Source: Vibrio chagasii (GTDB lineage Bacteria; Pseudomonadota; Gammaproteobacteria; Enterobacterales; Vibrionaceae). From it: DNA of 64,000 nucleotides. Shown piece by piece: positions 26,506-36,176 of this stretch (positions are counted from its first letter, which is position 1; each line of letters starts with the position of its first letter). The translations under genes were made by a program, and so were the position numbers. The notes under the pieces are model-generated. The model was given only the letters and a program-made list of their open reading frames with translations. It had not been told where the DNA came from and searched no databases. The stretch spans positions 1,612,001 through 1,676,000 of the forward strand of contig CP090851.1 in NCBI GenBank assembly GCA_041879415.1, given 5' to 3'.

Positions 26506-27048
26506 TTACTTTTCTACTTTGAGATTAAACCTAACCACACTTTGGTCATCATTCTGAGGCGTCATTTCCACCGTGATCGATTCTCCATGGTATTCCGCAC
26601 AGCCTTCAATTAGCCCTAAACAGACATGCGACATGCATCGTGCGCTTTTATAATCGAAAACCAGTTCAGCTTCCGTCGTGGTGATAAAACTAAACTCTGG
26701 TGGCTCAGCATCTGGGTAAAGCTTTTTCACTTCAACGTGAATGTATCGCTCAACGTGCTGGATAAATTGAAAGGTAGTATTGCTGTGTGTGAGGCTGGCT
26801 TTGTTGGGTAACGAAGCTAGTAAGTTCTTAAACACGGAGTGCCCGAACACGCGCTGTAACGTTGCGGCATCGATATCCGTTTTTTTGCTTAAGTTGATAA
26901 TGAGCTTAACCAGGGCTTTGTGATCATAACTGCCAACAGAGGGATAAATACCCTCGTCTTCAGACATCTCTAGCACTTCTTCCAGTAGCCCTAGTCCAAA
27001 TTTATCTTCAACAAGCTCTAAAAATTCGGTGAATATGATTCCTTTCAT
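26506..27048 (-). CDS. hnoX: H-NOX heme nitric oxide/oxygen sensor protein
   Basis: The 180-residue product is a stand-alone H-NOX domain. It begins MKGIIFTEFLELVEDKFG, carries the proximal heme His at residue 104 (RYIHVEVKKLYPDAEPP) and the heme-propionate motif Y133-x-S135-x-R137 (YKSAR). H-NOX proteins bind NO through ferrous heme and switch a partner kinase or cyclase. No distal Tyr for oxygen binding was evident, which fits an NO sensor. It is the first gene of a tight two-gene operon with the hybrid kinase. The symbol is given by family. Confidence 0.92.
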   Translation of the reverse strand: MKGIIFTEFLELVEDKFGLGLLEEVLEMSEDEGIYPSVGSYDHKALVKLIINLSKKTDIDAATLQRVFGHSVFKNLLASLPNKASLTHSNTTFQFIQHVERYIHVEVKKLYPDAEPPEFSFITTTEAELVFDYKSARCMSHVCLGLIEGCAEYHGESITVEMTPQNDDQSVVRFNLKVEK

Positions 27049-27315
27049 CTCATACCTTATCTTTTGTTTCTTTTTAGAATGGTCTACTAAGTCTTTGTTA
27101 TCAAATTCTTAATCAAAAAAGTAGAGATTCTCAGCTTATTTTATGACATTGATAACGGATACTCATCTAGATGCTCACTTCAAATATAGCAAAAACCAAC
27201 AATATTGAGTGCTCTAGCTCACCGATAGCCTCTATGGTACTTACCTCTTAGGTTGGCATTACGCGAAAGGTTGTGCCTATACTTAAAGGCATAATAATCA
27301 ATATATTGGCAAGCT

Positions 27316-27915
27316 ATGAACCGAGATAACTTCCTACAACAGTTTCAACTAAACCCACCTGTTGGCTATCATCCAGAGTCCGTTGAACGCGTTTCTCATA
27401 TCAGTGGTGAGGAATTGCGAAAAGCGGCAGTGGTAGTTGGTTTAGTAGAAAGGGAAGATGGTTTACACGTCATTTTTACTAAAAGAGCAGCCCATTTAAA
27501 ACATCACCCAGGACAAGTTAGCTTTCCAGGAGGTAAACATGAGCTCTCTGACCCATCTATGCAATTTACGGCACTTAGAGAGCTTCATGAAGAGGTCGGA
27601 ATTCGATCGGATCAGGTTAAAATTGTTGGGCAATTACCTGCCTTGAGTACTATTAGTAAATTTTCTGTTACGCCGATTGTCGCATTAGTTGATCCCGACT
27701 ATAAACCCATCATTGATCAGAACGAAGTCGCTTCCATTTTTGAGGTTCCGGCTACCTATGTTTTAGACCAAGCGAAATTGCACAGCCACACTGTTAACTT
27801 CAAGAAAATCAAACATCGTGTTTTCGCGATGCCCTTCGAAGAGCACCTTATATGGGGCGTCACGGCACAAATCATCCAATCTCTGCAGCAGCATGTAGTG
27901 CAACGAATCACATAG
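27316..27915 (+). CDS. nudL: CoA pyrophosphatase, Nudix hydrolase (NudL-type)
   Basis: The 199-residue protein has a complete Nudix box starting at GGKHELSDP and ending RELHEEVGI (about 73-97), preceded by the CoA-pyrophosphatase signature HLKHHPGQVSFPGG. These enzymes split CoA and its derivatives into 4'-phosphopantetheine and 3',5'-ADP, needing Mg or Mn. It is a single cytoplasmic domain, divergent from the H-NOX operon and ahead of sdaC on the same strand. Length and motifs fit E. coli NudL. Confidence 0.9.
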   Translation: MNRDNFLQQFQLNPPVGYHPESVERVSHISGEELRKAAVVVGLVEREDGLHVIFTKRAAHLKHHPGQVSFPGGKHELSDPSMQFTALRELHEEVGIRSDQVKIVGQLPALSTISKFSVTPIVALVDPDYKPIIDQNEVASIFEVPATYVLDQAKLHSHTVNFKKIKHRVFAMPFEEHLIWGVTAQIIQSLQQHVVQRIT

Positions 27916-28224
27916 CAACTACGTTTTGTTTAATCTCTGTTAACAAACAACACGCTTTGTATGGAACAGATTTATTAATGCAATTTTACGCAATCGTTTA
28001 CTTGGTATAATTCTGTACAAGCGCCCCTTTCAGATAAGAAAAACTAATATCAGGCATGAACATAAATCACATGTAGCACGCCATTTTCGTGATCAAAAAT
28101 CCGTTTTTCGCATATCATGTGACACGCCGTTTCATTACATGATTTAGATCTATTTTTTGCCGACGAAAATTCTGCAAAATTAGCCCCGACTTATTTCCTG
28201 TTCCCAAAAAATGAGTAATTTAAC
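27916..28224. other. Intergenic region upstream of sdaC with an imperfect direct repeat
   Basis: The 309 bases upstream of sdaC hold two related copies 46 bp apart, starting at 28071 (ATGTAGCACGCCATTTTC) and 28117 (ATGTGACACGCCGTTTCA), 13 of 18 positions alike. No gene or clear terminator is seen. They could be regulator sites for the serine-use operon. Confidence 0.4.
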
Positions 28225-29478
28225 ATGAACACAACAACTTCTTCGGCAAATGCCGTAAAAGACTCGAGCAAGTTTAACTATAAAGATTTTACCTGGTGTT
28301 TATCACTATTCGGTACAGCAGTTGGTGCTGGTGTACTATTCCTTCCAATTAAAGCTGGTGCGGGTGGTTTTTGGCCATTAGTTATCCTAGCTCTTATTGC
28401 TGCACCAATGACTTGGTTCGCACACAAATCTCTAGCACGTTTCGTACTGTCTGCAAAAAATCCTGAAGCTGACATTACAGATACAGTAGAAGAACACTTC
28501 GGTAAGACTGGCGCAAACCTTATTACTTTCGCTTACTTTTTCGCTATCTACCCAATCGTTCTAATTTACGGTGTTGGTATCACAAACACTGTTGATTCTT
28601 TCCTAGTAAACCAAATGGGTATGGAATCTATTCCTCGTCCTCTTCTTTCTGGTGCACTTATCCTTGCAATGACAGCGGGTGTTGTATTCGGTAAAGATCT
28701 AATGTTGAAAGCAACTTCAGCAATGGTTTACCCACTAGTATTCATCCTACTAGCACTGTCTTTCTACCTAGTTCCAGATTGGAACACTTCAATGATGGAA
28801 GTAACGCCTGAATGGTCAACAATGCCTTCTGTTATCTGGCTAGCAATTCCAATCATCGTGTTCTCTTTCAACCACAGCCCAATCATCTCTCAGTTCTCTA
28901 AAGAGCAACGTCGTGTATACGGTGAAAACGCAGTTAAGAAAACTGACGCTATCACTGGCGGCGCAGCAATGATGCTAATGGGTTTTGTAATGTTCTTCGT
29001 ATTCTCTGTTGTACTTTCTCTATCTCCAGAGCAACTAGCGAATGCACAAGCACAGAACATCTCTGTACTTTCTTACCTAGCTAACGTTCACGAGTCTCCA
29101 CTTATCTCTTACATGGGTCCTCTAGTAGCGTTCGCAGCAATCACTTCTAGCTATTTCGGTCACTTCCTAGGTGCTCACGAAGGTCTTGTTGGTCTAATCA
29201 AGTCTCGCTCTGGTTCTTCAGTAAGCACTATCGAAAAAGTATCTCTAGCGTTCATCGTTGTGACTACTTGGATTGTTGCAGTAGTTAACCCAAGCATCCT
29301 AGGCATGATTGAAACAATGGGTGCTCCAATGATTGCAGCTATCCTGTTCCTAATGCCTGTATTCGCGATGAACAAAGTACCAGCAATGGCTAAGTACAAA
29401 ACTTCAGCACCTGTACAAATCTTTACAGCTTTATGTGGTCTAGCGGCTATTAGTTCTGTAATCTACGGCGCTCTTTAA
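28225..29478 (+). CDS. sdaC: Serine transporter SdaC (HAAAP family)
   Basis: The 417-residue protein has about 11 membrane spans and the HAAAP hallmark at its start (SLFGTAVGAGVLFLPIKAGAGG). Further family marks are SFNHSPIISQFSKEQR and SSYFGHFLGAHEGLVGL, as in SdaC/STP permeases that import L-serine with protons. It lies 121 bases upstream of L-serine deaminase, a standard pairing for serine catabolism. The codon choice is strongly biased (CTA, GTA, GCA), pointing to high expression. Confidence 0.92.
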   Translation: MNTTTSSANAVKDSSKFNYKDFTWCLSLFGTAVGAGVLFLPIKAGAGGFWPLVILALIAAPMTWFAHKSLARFVLSAKNPEADITDTVEEHFGKTGANLITFAYFFAIYPIVLIYGVGITNTVDSFLVNQMGMESIPRPLLSGALILAMTAGVVFGKDLMLKATSAMVYPLVFILLALSFYLVPDWNTSMMEVTPEWSTMPSVIWLAIPIIVFSFNHSPIISQFSKEQRRVYGENAVKKTDAITGGAAMMLMGFVMFFVFSVVLSLSPEQLANAQAQNISVLSYLANVHESPLISYMGPLVAFAAITSSYFGHFLGAHEGLVGLIKSRSGSSVSTIEKVSLAFIVVTTWIVAVVNPSILGMIETMGAPMIAAILFLMPVFAMNKVPAMAKYKTSAPVQIFTALCGLAAISSVIYGAL

Positions 29479-29552
29479 TCTATAAGCAGCTTTTATAAGA
29501 TGCCTTTCATCTTATATCGCGAGATTAGACACAAAATATAATGATAATAAAT

Positions 29553-29587
29553 GAGCCTCCCTACTCCCCTTGGGAGGCTCTCTTTTT
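29553..29587 (+). terminator. Hairpin and T-run directly before the sdaB ribosome-binding site
   Basis: GAGCCTCCC (29553-29561) pairs with GGGAGGCTC (29572-29580) and TCTTTTT follows. The sdaB Shine-Dalgarno GAGGT begins at the very next base (29588). It is a typical intrinsic terminator placed inside the sdaC-sdaB gap, so it may attenuate read-through. Confidence 0.75.
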
Positions 29588-29599
29588 GAGGTAATCGCT

Positions 29600-30961
29600 A
29601 TGATTAGTGTATTTGATATCTATAAAATCGGTGTTGGTCCATCGAGCTCGCACACAGTTGGACCAATGAAAGCGGGTAAAGAATTTATTGATGACCTACG
29701 TTCAATGGGAAAATTGCGCGACATCACTAAAATCACCGTGGACGTATATGGATCACTATCACTGACAGGGAAAGGTCACCACACAGATATCGCAATCATC
29801 ATGGGTCTTGCTGGCAATACTCCTGAGCGTGTTGATATCGATTCTATCCCGGGCTTTATTGCTCGCGTAGAAGAAACTGAACGCCTTCCTGTTGGCATGC
29901 ACTGTCACACGGTTTCGTTCCCTCGCGATGGTGGTATGAACTTCCATACTAGCAACCTTTCTCTACACGAGAACGGCATGAGCATCCACGCGTGGATTGA
30001 CGACGAAGTTGCATACTCAAAAACTTACTACTCAATTGGTGGTGGTTTCATCGTTGACGAAGAGAACTTCGGCAAAGAAGAAGAAAACCCAATCAAAGCA
30101 CCTTACGAATTCACAACAGCTGAAGAGCTAGTTAACCAGTGTAAAGACAGCGGTCTTTCTATCAGCACACTGGTTATGAAAAACCAAGCGGCTTTCCACT
30201 CTGACGAAGAGTCTCGTACTTACTTCGCAAACATCTGGAAAACAATGCGTGAGTGTATGGATCGCGGTATGAATACTGAAGGTATCCTGCCTGGTCCACT
30301 ACGTGTACCTCGCCGTGCTGCTGCACTTCGCCAACAGCTAATGACTTCAGAAAAAACAACAAACGATCCAATGTCTGTTGTTGACTGGGTAAACATGTTC
30401 GCATTCGCAGTAAACGAAGAGAACGCAGCTGGCGGTCGTGTAGTGACTGCACCAACAAACGGCGCATGTGGCATCATCCCTGCAGTTCTGGCTTACTACG
30501 ATAAGTTCATCCAAACTGTGACTGAGAAAGACTACATCCGCTACTTCGCGGCTTCTGGCGCTATCGGTGGTCTATACAAGCGTAACGCTTCTATCTCTGG
30601 TGCAGAAGTTGGTTGTCAGGGTGAAGTTGGCGTGGCATGTTCTATGGCTGCTGCTGGTCTTGCTGAGCTTATGGGTGGTAGCCCTGAGCAAGTATGTATG
30701 GCTGCGGAAATCGCAATGGAACACAACCTAGGTCTGACATGTGACCCAGTTGCTGGCCAAGTACAAGTTCCATGTATCGAGCGTAACGGTATTGCTGCTG
30801 TAAAAGCAATCAACTCAACTCGTATGGCACTTCGTCGTTCTTCTGCTCCTACTGTTTCTCTAGATAAAGTTATCGAAACAATGCTAGAAACAGGTAAAGA
30901 CATGAACGCTAAATACCGTGAGACATCTCAAGGTGGTTTGGCTGTTAAGGTTGTTTGTTAA
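29600..30961 (+). CDS. sdaB: L-serine ammonia-lyase (deaminase), single-chain type
   Basis: From ATG 29600 (GAGGT 7 bases upstream) the product has 453 residues. The beta domain begins SVFDIYKIGVGPSSSHTVGPMKAG, and the catalytic domain carries cluster-ligand Cys in APTNGACGIIPAVL, GAEVGCQGEVGVACSMAAAGL and LTCDPVAGQVQVPCIERN. It is the oxygen-labile [4Fe-4S] enzyme that turns L-serine into pyruvate and ammonia. Length equals E. coli SdaA/SdaB; sdaB is chosen for its link with sdaC, though the paralogue cannot be settled. An in-frame codon at 29570 is upstream of the terminator T-run and is rejected. Confidence 0.92.
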   Translation: MISVFDIYKIGVGPSSSHTVGPMKAGKEFIDDLRSMGKLRDITKITVDVYGSLSLTGKGHHTDIAIIMGLAGNTPERVDIDSIPGFIARVEETERLPVGMHCHTVSFPRDGGMNFHTSNLSLHENGMSIHAWIDDEVAYSKTYYSIGGGFIVDEENFGKEEENPIKAPYEFTTAEELVNQCKDSGLSISTLVMKNQAAFHSDEESRTYFANIWKTMRECMDRGMNTEGILPGPLRVPRRAAALRQQLMTSEKTTNDPMSVVDWVNMFAFAVNEENAAGGRVVTAPTNGACGIIPAVLAYYDKFIQTVTEKDYIRYFAASGAIGGLYKRNASISGAEVGCQGEVGVACSMAAAGLAELMGGSPEQVCMAAEIAMEHNLGLTCDPVAGQVQVPCIERNGIAAVKAINSTRMALRRSSAPTVSLDKVIETMLETGKDMNAKYRETSQGGLAVKVVC

Positions 30962-30987
30962 TCGACTCTCGCTAACAAACAAGCAAT

Positions 30988-31017
30988 AAAAAAGGAACGC
31001 ATATGCGTTCCTTTTTT
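30988..31017. terminator. Bidirectional terminator between sdaB and the tyrosine permease gene
   Basis: A near-loopless palindrome built on AAAAAAGGAACGCAT and its complement has T-runs on both strands and lies 26 bases after sdaB. Confidence 0.9.
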
Positions 31018-31065
31018 TATGTCTCAATATCAGCTGCTGTTCAGCACAGCAACTAAAACAATTAG

Positions 31066-32220
31066 TTAAATCACTTGAGAGATAAGTAAGAAGCAACCAA
31101 ACAACAATGAGAAAAGCATCATTGGTTTGCCGCCTTCAGCACTGTATCTGTCTTCTGCTACTTTCATAAAGCGTTGTTTGTGAACCATTACTAGAGGTAC
31201 AAATACCGCCAAGAACACCAGAATGATGCCAGCGTAGTTCAGCACTTGTAGAAACTTGTCCGCAGCCAGCAGTGAACCCGCTAATGGCAGGATAAAGCTA
31301 ATGCAGTAAGTCACCGCCGTATTTTGGTTGAACATATCTCGGTTTTGGTTGAATAGCGACATAGCCACACCAAAGAACGAAGTCAGCAGAGCCAAACCCG
31401 TGAAGATAGATAGCACGGTACCTACCCATGGTGACTGAGCTTCAAATGCAGCCATCAAGTCAGAGACATTATGGAAGCTTCTAAACTGCTCTTCGCTCAA
31501 GTTACCTACCACAGCAAACAACCAACATAGGTAGCACACTAGAGGAATAAGAGAGCCTACGATTACCATATTACGAAGCTGCTTATCGGTCGCTTCATGG
31601 TTGTAAGAAACCAAAGTTGGAATCACGACCATAAAGCCAAAGCTGGTGAACAAGATTGCACTCGTTTTGATTAGGTCAACATGATTGTGACTCGTTACCT
31701 GCATTAAGTTATCTTGCGTCATGCTTGGTGCTAAAAATGCCATCGTTGCAAACAAACTTGCCAGCATCACGAAGAACAGTGCACGGTTGAGCTTATCAAT
31801 TACACCTGTGCCACTTGCCACAACAGCGCCCGCAATCAAGGTAAAAGTGATTTGACTTGTTGTAGCGGTAAGATCGATACCAAAGTTAGACAGCAACTTA
31901 CTCAGCAAGTCACCCGCGCCTAAGATGTAAGCCATTAGCAAGCAAATCAGCAACGCGTAAAGCAGACCATTGGTGATTAGTTGACCTTGTTTGCCTAGTG
32001 TCTTTCTAGCGATAGAGTTTAATCCTAAGCCACCACCCGCTTTGATGGTTGCTTCTAGAAGTAGTAATGCCGCGTAAGTGGTACCGAAACAGATCAGAAC
32101 CATTAGCATTGTGCCGTAAAGCAATCCGAATTGAGCTAATACCATTGGGATTGCAAGCATACCAGCACCGAGAGCGGTACCAGCGATAATTAGGGAGCTA
32201 CCCATCATTTTAATATTCAT
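31066..32220 (-). CDS. tyrP: Aromatic amino acid (tyrosine-type) permease, HAAAP family
   Basis: The 384-residue protein has about 11 membrane spans and starts with the family motif SLIIAGTALGAGMLAIPMVLA. FTSFGFMVVIPTLVSYN and SFFGVAMSLFNQNRDMF are typical of TyrP/Mtr-type permeases that import aromatic amino acids with protons. The closest match by eye is TyrP (tyrosine), but Mtr-type tryptophan transport is not excluded. The gene is convergent with sdaB. About 90 bases upstream ends a small ORF very rich in Tyr and Phe, which may be a regulatory leader. I found no TyrR box near it. Confidence 0.82.
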   Translation of the reverse strand: MNIKMMGSSLIIAGTALGAGMLAIPMVLAQFGLLYGTMLMVLICFGTTYAALLLLEATIKAGGGLGLNSIARKTLGKQGQLITNGLLYALLICLLMAYILGAGDLLSKLLSNFGIDLTATTSQITFTLIAGAVVASGTGVIDKLNRALFFVMLASLFATMAFLAPSMTQDNLMQVTSHNHVDLIKTSAILFTSFGFMVVIPTLVSYNHEATDKQLRNMVIVGSLIPLVCYLCWLFAVVGNLSEEQFRSFHNVSDLMAAFEAQSPWVGTVLSIFTGLALLTSFFGVAMSLFNQNRDMFNQNTAVTYCISFILPLAGSLLAADKFLQVLNYAGIILVFLAVFVPLVMVHKQRFMKVAEDRYSAEGGKPMMLFSLLFGCFLLISQVI

Positions 32221-32955
32221 TGTCTTTAACTTATTTATTTAGTTTTTAATAGGTGTAGTTCTCTGTCATCAGCCAAGATGCAAAGAAAATTCGAAAGAAG
32301 TTAAGCTTTAAAACGAATATCGATAGGAGCGATAAGCGGAGTTAAATCGCGAAAAGGCAGTAGAAAACGAGTAGTACAAGCGAGAGTATAGAGAGGTGTG
32401 ATCAGATGAAGAAGCCATGTTCTGATGTGGTGACCCTTCTGTGGGTTCGATGATCGGTGATGTAATCTTGAATTTCATGTATGTGTCCAATATCAATAAG
32501 TCACATTCCATATTATTTAAAGCAGCGTATCCGTTGCTGCCCTTCCTCTATCATTAGAGGTGACTTCATATTATCGAATGAACTCTGAAACACAACGCTA
32601 TAACCACATTTTTTGCTATTAAATTGAACAAAACAAGCATTTGGATATTAATTAACCACCAAACATCAAAAAACAATAATCATTATTAATAGAAGACTTG
32701 TTAACTAATACAACTCAAGCATCCAAAATAGTACTTTTATTCGCACCAGCTTCGACTCACTTGCTAGGCGAAACTATCAAAACCGGATCCTTACTCTTTA
32801 GAGGTTCCTATTAAACCTCGGCTAACATACAAACTCGCTACATCACAGAAACAAAACCACAACCGGAGTGTGGTCACACTATTCAATATACCCCATAGGT
32901 GGTAAGGACTCTTGCCAGTACAGTATCCGCGTCATCAGAATTAATAAAAACACCT
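32221..32955. other. Long divergent intergenic region (735 bases)
   Basis: Between tyrP and the MCP gene. It holds the Tyr/Phe-rich small ORF on the minus strand and two small inverted repeats, AGCAGC/GCTGC (32521-32540) and CCTCTATCATTAGAGG (32545-32560). The MCP-proximal part is AT-rich and shows no gene. Confidence 0.6.
32308..32478 (-). CDS. Possible Tyr/Phe-rich leader peptide upstream of tyrP
   Basis: A 56-residue ORF from ATG 32478 (GGA 7 bases upstream; ATG 32421 would give 36 residues). The last 27 residues include LYSRLYYSFSTAFSRF and AYRSYRYSF, with six Tyr and four Phe. It ends 87 bases before tyrP. A leader peptide that stalls ribosomes when tyrosine or phenylalanine is scarce would look like this. 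I could not find a clear terminator/antiterminator pair after it, so the attenuation reading is tentative. Confidence 0.4.
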   Translation of the reverse strand: MKFKITSPIIEPTEGSPHQNMASSSDHTSLYSRLYYSFSTAFSRFNSAYRSYRYSF

Positions 32956-34578
32956 ATGCGCTCAACAATAACCTTCAAGATCTTGGTTGCTCTTGCCATT
33001 GTATTTACCTTTTTACTGGCAATATCCACCTACTTTCAATATTCCCAACAAAAGCAACTGGTTAATTCCGTTCTAAGTGAACAACTTCACGATAAAGCGA
33101 GCAACTATTTCGATAGCCTTAATATGATGATGCTGACCGGCACCATGGCACAGAAAGAAACGCTGCGTCAGAAAGCGTTAGCGCAAGAAGGCATTGAAGA
33201 CGTTCGAGTATTACGTGCCGAAGCCGTAAGTATGTTGTATGGCCCAGGCAACGAAAATCAAACACCCGTTGACGAGATTGATAAGAGAGCCTTGTCAGGC
33301 GAAACGGTTATCGAGCCATTTTCCGCAGAATGGGGGAAAGGGTTAGTGATCGCCCTGCCAATGAAATCTAGCGAAAACTATCGTGGTACCAATTGTGTCG
33401 CATGTCATATGGCACCAGAAGGCGAAGTATTGGGCGCAATACGACTAGAGTACAATCTGAGTCATGTTAATTCTCTAATTAACACTCAAACCATGGCTGC
33501 GATTGGTATTATGGCGGTGATCTCTTTTGCCGGTTTTGTACTGACGATGGGACTGATTCGTAAAATCATTGTCCGCCCACTTCAGCAAACCTCGCTCTTT
33601 ATGACTCAAGTCAGTAGCGATAAAAACCTTTCAAACCGCTTGCCTGAACAGAGCCAAGATGAAATTGGCACTTTAGCCAAATCAATCAACTCGTTCATGG
33701 GCACCGTGTCAAACAGCTTGGAGCAAGTACAAGACACCTCTCATAAGCTGAACGCGTCCGCCAATCAACTGACGAGCGTTGCTCAGATTACTGAACAAGC
33801 CGCTAGCGACCAGCAAAATGAAACGGCGGAAGTTCAAAGTAATATTGAAGGAATACAAGCTCAACAAATTAATGTGGAGCAAGCAACGCTAACCGCATCC
33901 GACCTGATCAATCACACTTCGGACGTTGCCTGTAACAGTACGAACCAAGCCCATGAGGCAAGCAGCGAGATAAAGAACCTTGTAAGTAGTATCGAAGAGG
34001 TCAAACACAAGATCACCACACTCAATGAACAAACCGGCGAAGTGTCTTCGATATTGAGTGTAATTCGTGGTATTGCCGATCAAACCAACCTGTTGGCACT
34101 CAACGCAGCGATAGAAGCAGCAAGAGCGGGAGAACAAGGCCGAGGGTTTGCTGTCGTTGCTGACGAAGTTCGCCATCTCGCCTCTCGAACCGCAGAAGCC
34201 ACGGGCAGTATTGAGTCGATCATCCACCAATTCCAACAAGGCAGCGAAGAATCACTCACTTCCGCTGACCGTGTATGTGAACAAGCGCATCGAAGTTCAA
34301 GTGACATCGACGCACTCGCTGCTGAAATGAATGGTGTTGTCGAAGAGATGAAACAGGTGCTTGCCCATGCGCAGAATATTCAGCAACAGACTAAATCTAC
34401 GACCCAAGCTACCAAAGATGTTCAGCAGAAAGTCGAAACCATCACTTCACATGCTAATGACACATCACTATCGGCTGGTGAGACGCGTAATATCAGTAAC
34501 GATTTAGAAGAGCTGTCTGATCACCTAGAATCCCTGATTAATCAGTTCACCTTGTCTTGTAAAAAAGATAAGGCCTAA
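32956..34578 (+). CDS. Methyl-accepting chemotaxis protein with periplasmic CxxCH (c-type heme) motif
   Basis: From ATG 32956 the product has 540 residues. Membrane span 1 (about 7-27) leads to a ~155-residue periplasmic sensor region with [20 protein letters not shown] (Cys 147, Cys 150, His 151), a c-type heme attachment motif. Span 2 (about 181-203) is followed by HAMP and the signalling domain with the hairpin tip [20 protein letters not shown]. It should link a redox, gas or heme-related signal to CheA/CheW. The start is chosen because the membrane span follows at once; a GTG at 32899 is less likely. No pentapeptide tether for CheR was seen at the C-terminus. Confidence 0.88.
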   Translation: MRSTITFKILVALAIVFTFLLAISTYFQYSQQKQLVNSVLSEQLHDKASNYFDSLNMMMLTGTMAQKETLRQKALAQEGIEDVRVLRAEAVSMLYGPGNENQTPVDEIDKRALSGETVIEPFSAEWGKGLVIALPMKSSENYRGTNCVACHMAPEGEVLGAIRLEYNLSHVNSLINTQTMAAIGIMAVISFAGFVLTMGLIRKIIVRPLQQTSLFMTQVSSDKNLSNRLPEQSQDEIGTLAKSINSFMGTVSNSLEQVQDTSHKLNASANQLTSVAQITEQAASDQQNETAEVQSNIEGIQAQQINVEQATLTASDLINHTSDVACNSTNQAHEASSEIKNLVSSIEEVKHKITTLNEQTGEVSSILSVIRGIADQTNLLALNAAIEAARAGEQGRGFAVVADEVRHLASRTAEATGSIESIIHQFQQGSEESLTSADRVCEQAHRSSSDIDALAAEMNGVVEEMKQVLAHAQNIQQQTKSTTQATKDVQQKVETITSHANDTSLSAGETRNISNDLEELSDHLESLINQFTLSCKKDKA

Positions 34579-34611
34579 ATCGAGAGCAATACCTAACTGC
34601 AACCCAACAAA

Positions 34612-34633
34612 AAGCGCTCAATCATGAGCGCTT
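34612..34633. terminator. Weak terminator between the MCP and SulP genes
   Basis: AAGCGCTCA pairs with TGAGCGCTT across a 4-base loop; the plus-strand tail is CACCTTT and the minus-strand tail is TTTGTTGG. It lies in the convergent gap. Confidence 0.5.
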
Positions 34634-34685
34634 CACCTTTCTATTTGCCTCTATTTAGGCTTAGAACTCTGAGTTCAAACAGCCG

Positions 34686-36176
34686 CTAGTGCGTGATCGA
34701 CACCGCTGATAAGTCTTTATGCTTGTGGTACATCGCATGCTTGTAAATGAGCTTTGCGCTGACCTCATCCATACCTGCGACCTCAACATAAGCGCCTTTC
34801 TTGCGAAACTTAAACACCACCTTATCGAGCGCTTCGACTGAGGTGTTATCTAAGAAGGACGCTTCAGAAATATCGATTGTAACCAGTGAAGTCGCCTTGT
34901 CGTAATCGAACAAATCCACAAAGGCATCGGAAGAAGCAAAGAACACATGCCCCTTAACTCTATGAGTTGTGTGCAGTTGATTGGTCACGACCTCATCAGA
35001 GATGAAGACCATAGACTTACTCGCGTGAGCGTAAAATAGGGCTGAAAGTATTACGCCAACCGCGACACCAATCGCAAGGTTATGAGTAAAGACGACCACA
35101 ACAACCGTAGTCAGCATGGTGACATTCGTCGGTAAGGTATGGTCTTTAAGTTCGACAATTGAACGCCAAGAAAAAGTACCGATTGATACCATAATCATCA
35201 CAGAGACTAACGCCGCCATTGGAATCAACTTTAACCAATCAGAAGCAAACACTACCATTAGTAAAAGAAGTACGCCTGCGATCATGCTAGATAGCCTGGT
35301 TAGACCGCCAGATTTAATGTTAATGATCGACTGACCTATCATAGCGCAACCTGCCATACCACCAAACAGTGACGCAACAATGTTCGCGACCCCCTGCCCT
35401 TTGCACTCATTATTCTTATTGCTTTCTGTATCCGTCAGATCATCAACAATGGTCGCAGTCATCAAGGATTCCAAGATGCCAACAACTGACAAAGCAATGG
35501 AGTAAGGAAGTATGATTTCGAAGGTTTCTAATGAGAATGGAATGTTAGGAATTAAGAAGATTGGGAGTGAATCAGGTAGTTTTCCCATGTCACCAATGGT
35601 TCTCACATCTAAGCCAAACATCAAACTGATAATAGTGAGCACGATAATAGCCACCAAAGGTGACGGTATTGCAGTTCCAAATTTGGGTAAGTAAGGCAAC
35701 AAATAGATAATCGCCAAGCCTAAAACAACCAACAGATAAACGCTTGAAGGTACGTTAACCAGTTCAGGTAATTGGGCCATAAAGATCAGAATAGCAAGCG
35801 CGTTTACAAATCCGGTAATCACAGATTTCGACACGAAGTTCATCAAATTACCTAGCTTCAAATAACCAGCAATAATCTGGATAACACCAGCTAAAAATGA
35901 TGCTGCTAGTAGATAATCAAGCCCGTGCTCTTTAACTAATGTGACCATCAACAGCGCCATTGCGCCTGTCGCACCAGATATCATCCCCGGGCGGCTGCCC
36001 ACTAAGGCGGTGACAACACAGATACAAAATGAAGCGTACAAACCCACCTTAGGGTCGACGCCAGCGATAATGGAAAAAGCGATAGCTTCAGGGATCAATG
36101 CAAGTGCAACCACAATCCCAGATAATGAATCTCCTTTGATATTTGATAACCAGTGTGTTTTTAAATAATTAAGCAT
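34686..36176 (-). CDS. SulP family anion transporter with STAS domain
   Basis: The 496-residue protein has about 10-12 membrane spans in the SulP fold, with the N-terminal mark [34 protein letters not shown] (seen in shorter pieces: [11 protein letters not shown] and DPKVGLYAS) and [22 protein letters not shown]-terminal STAS domain (about 395-490) carries [20 protein letters not shown]. SulP members carry sulfate, bicarbonate or dicarboxylates, often with Na+. The likeness is to the bicarbonate-type group, but the substrate is not certain from sequence. Confidence 0.88.
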   Translation of the reverse strand: MLNYLKTHWLSNIKGDSLSGIVVALALIPEAIAFSIIAGVDPKVGLYASFCICVVTALVGSRPGMISGATGAMALLMVTLVKEHGLDYLLAASFLAGVIQIIAGYLKLGNLMNFVSKSVITGFVNALAILIFMAQLPELVNVPSSVYLLVVLGLAIIYLLPYLPKFGTAIPSPLVAIIVLTIISLMFGLDVRTIGDMGKLPDSLPIFLIPNIPFSLETFEIILPYSIALSVVGILESLMTATIVDDLTDTESNKNNECKGQGVANIVASLFGGMAGCAMIGQSIINIKSGGLTRLSSMIAGVLLLLMVVFASDWLKLIPMAALVSVMIMVSIGTFSWRSIVELKDHTLPTNVTMLTTVVVVVFTHNLAIGVAVGVILSALFYAHASKSMVFISDEVVTNQLHTTHRVKGHVFFASSDAFVDLFDYDKATSLVTIDISEASFLDNTSVEALDKVVFKFRKKGAYVEVAGMDEVSAKLIYKHAMYHKHKDLSAVSITH

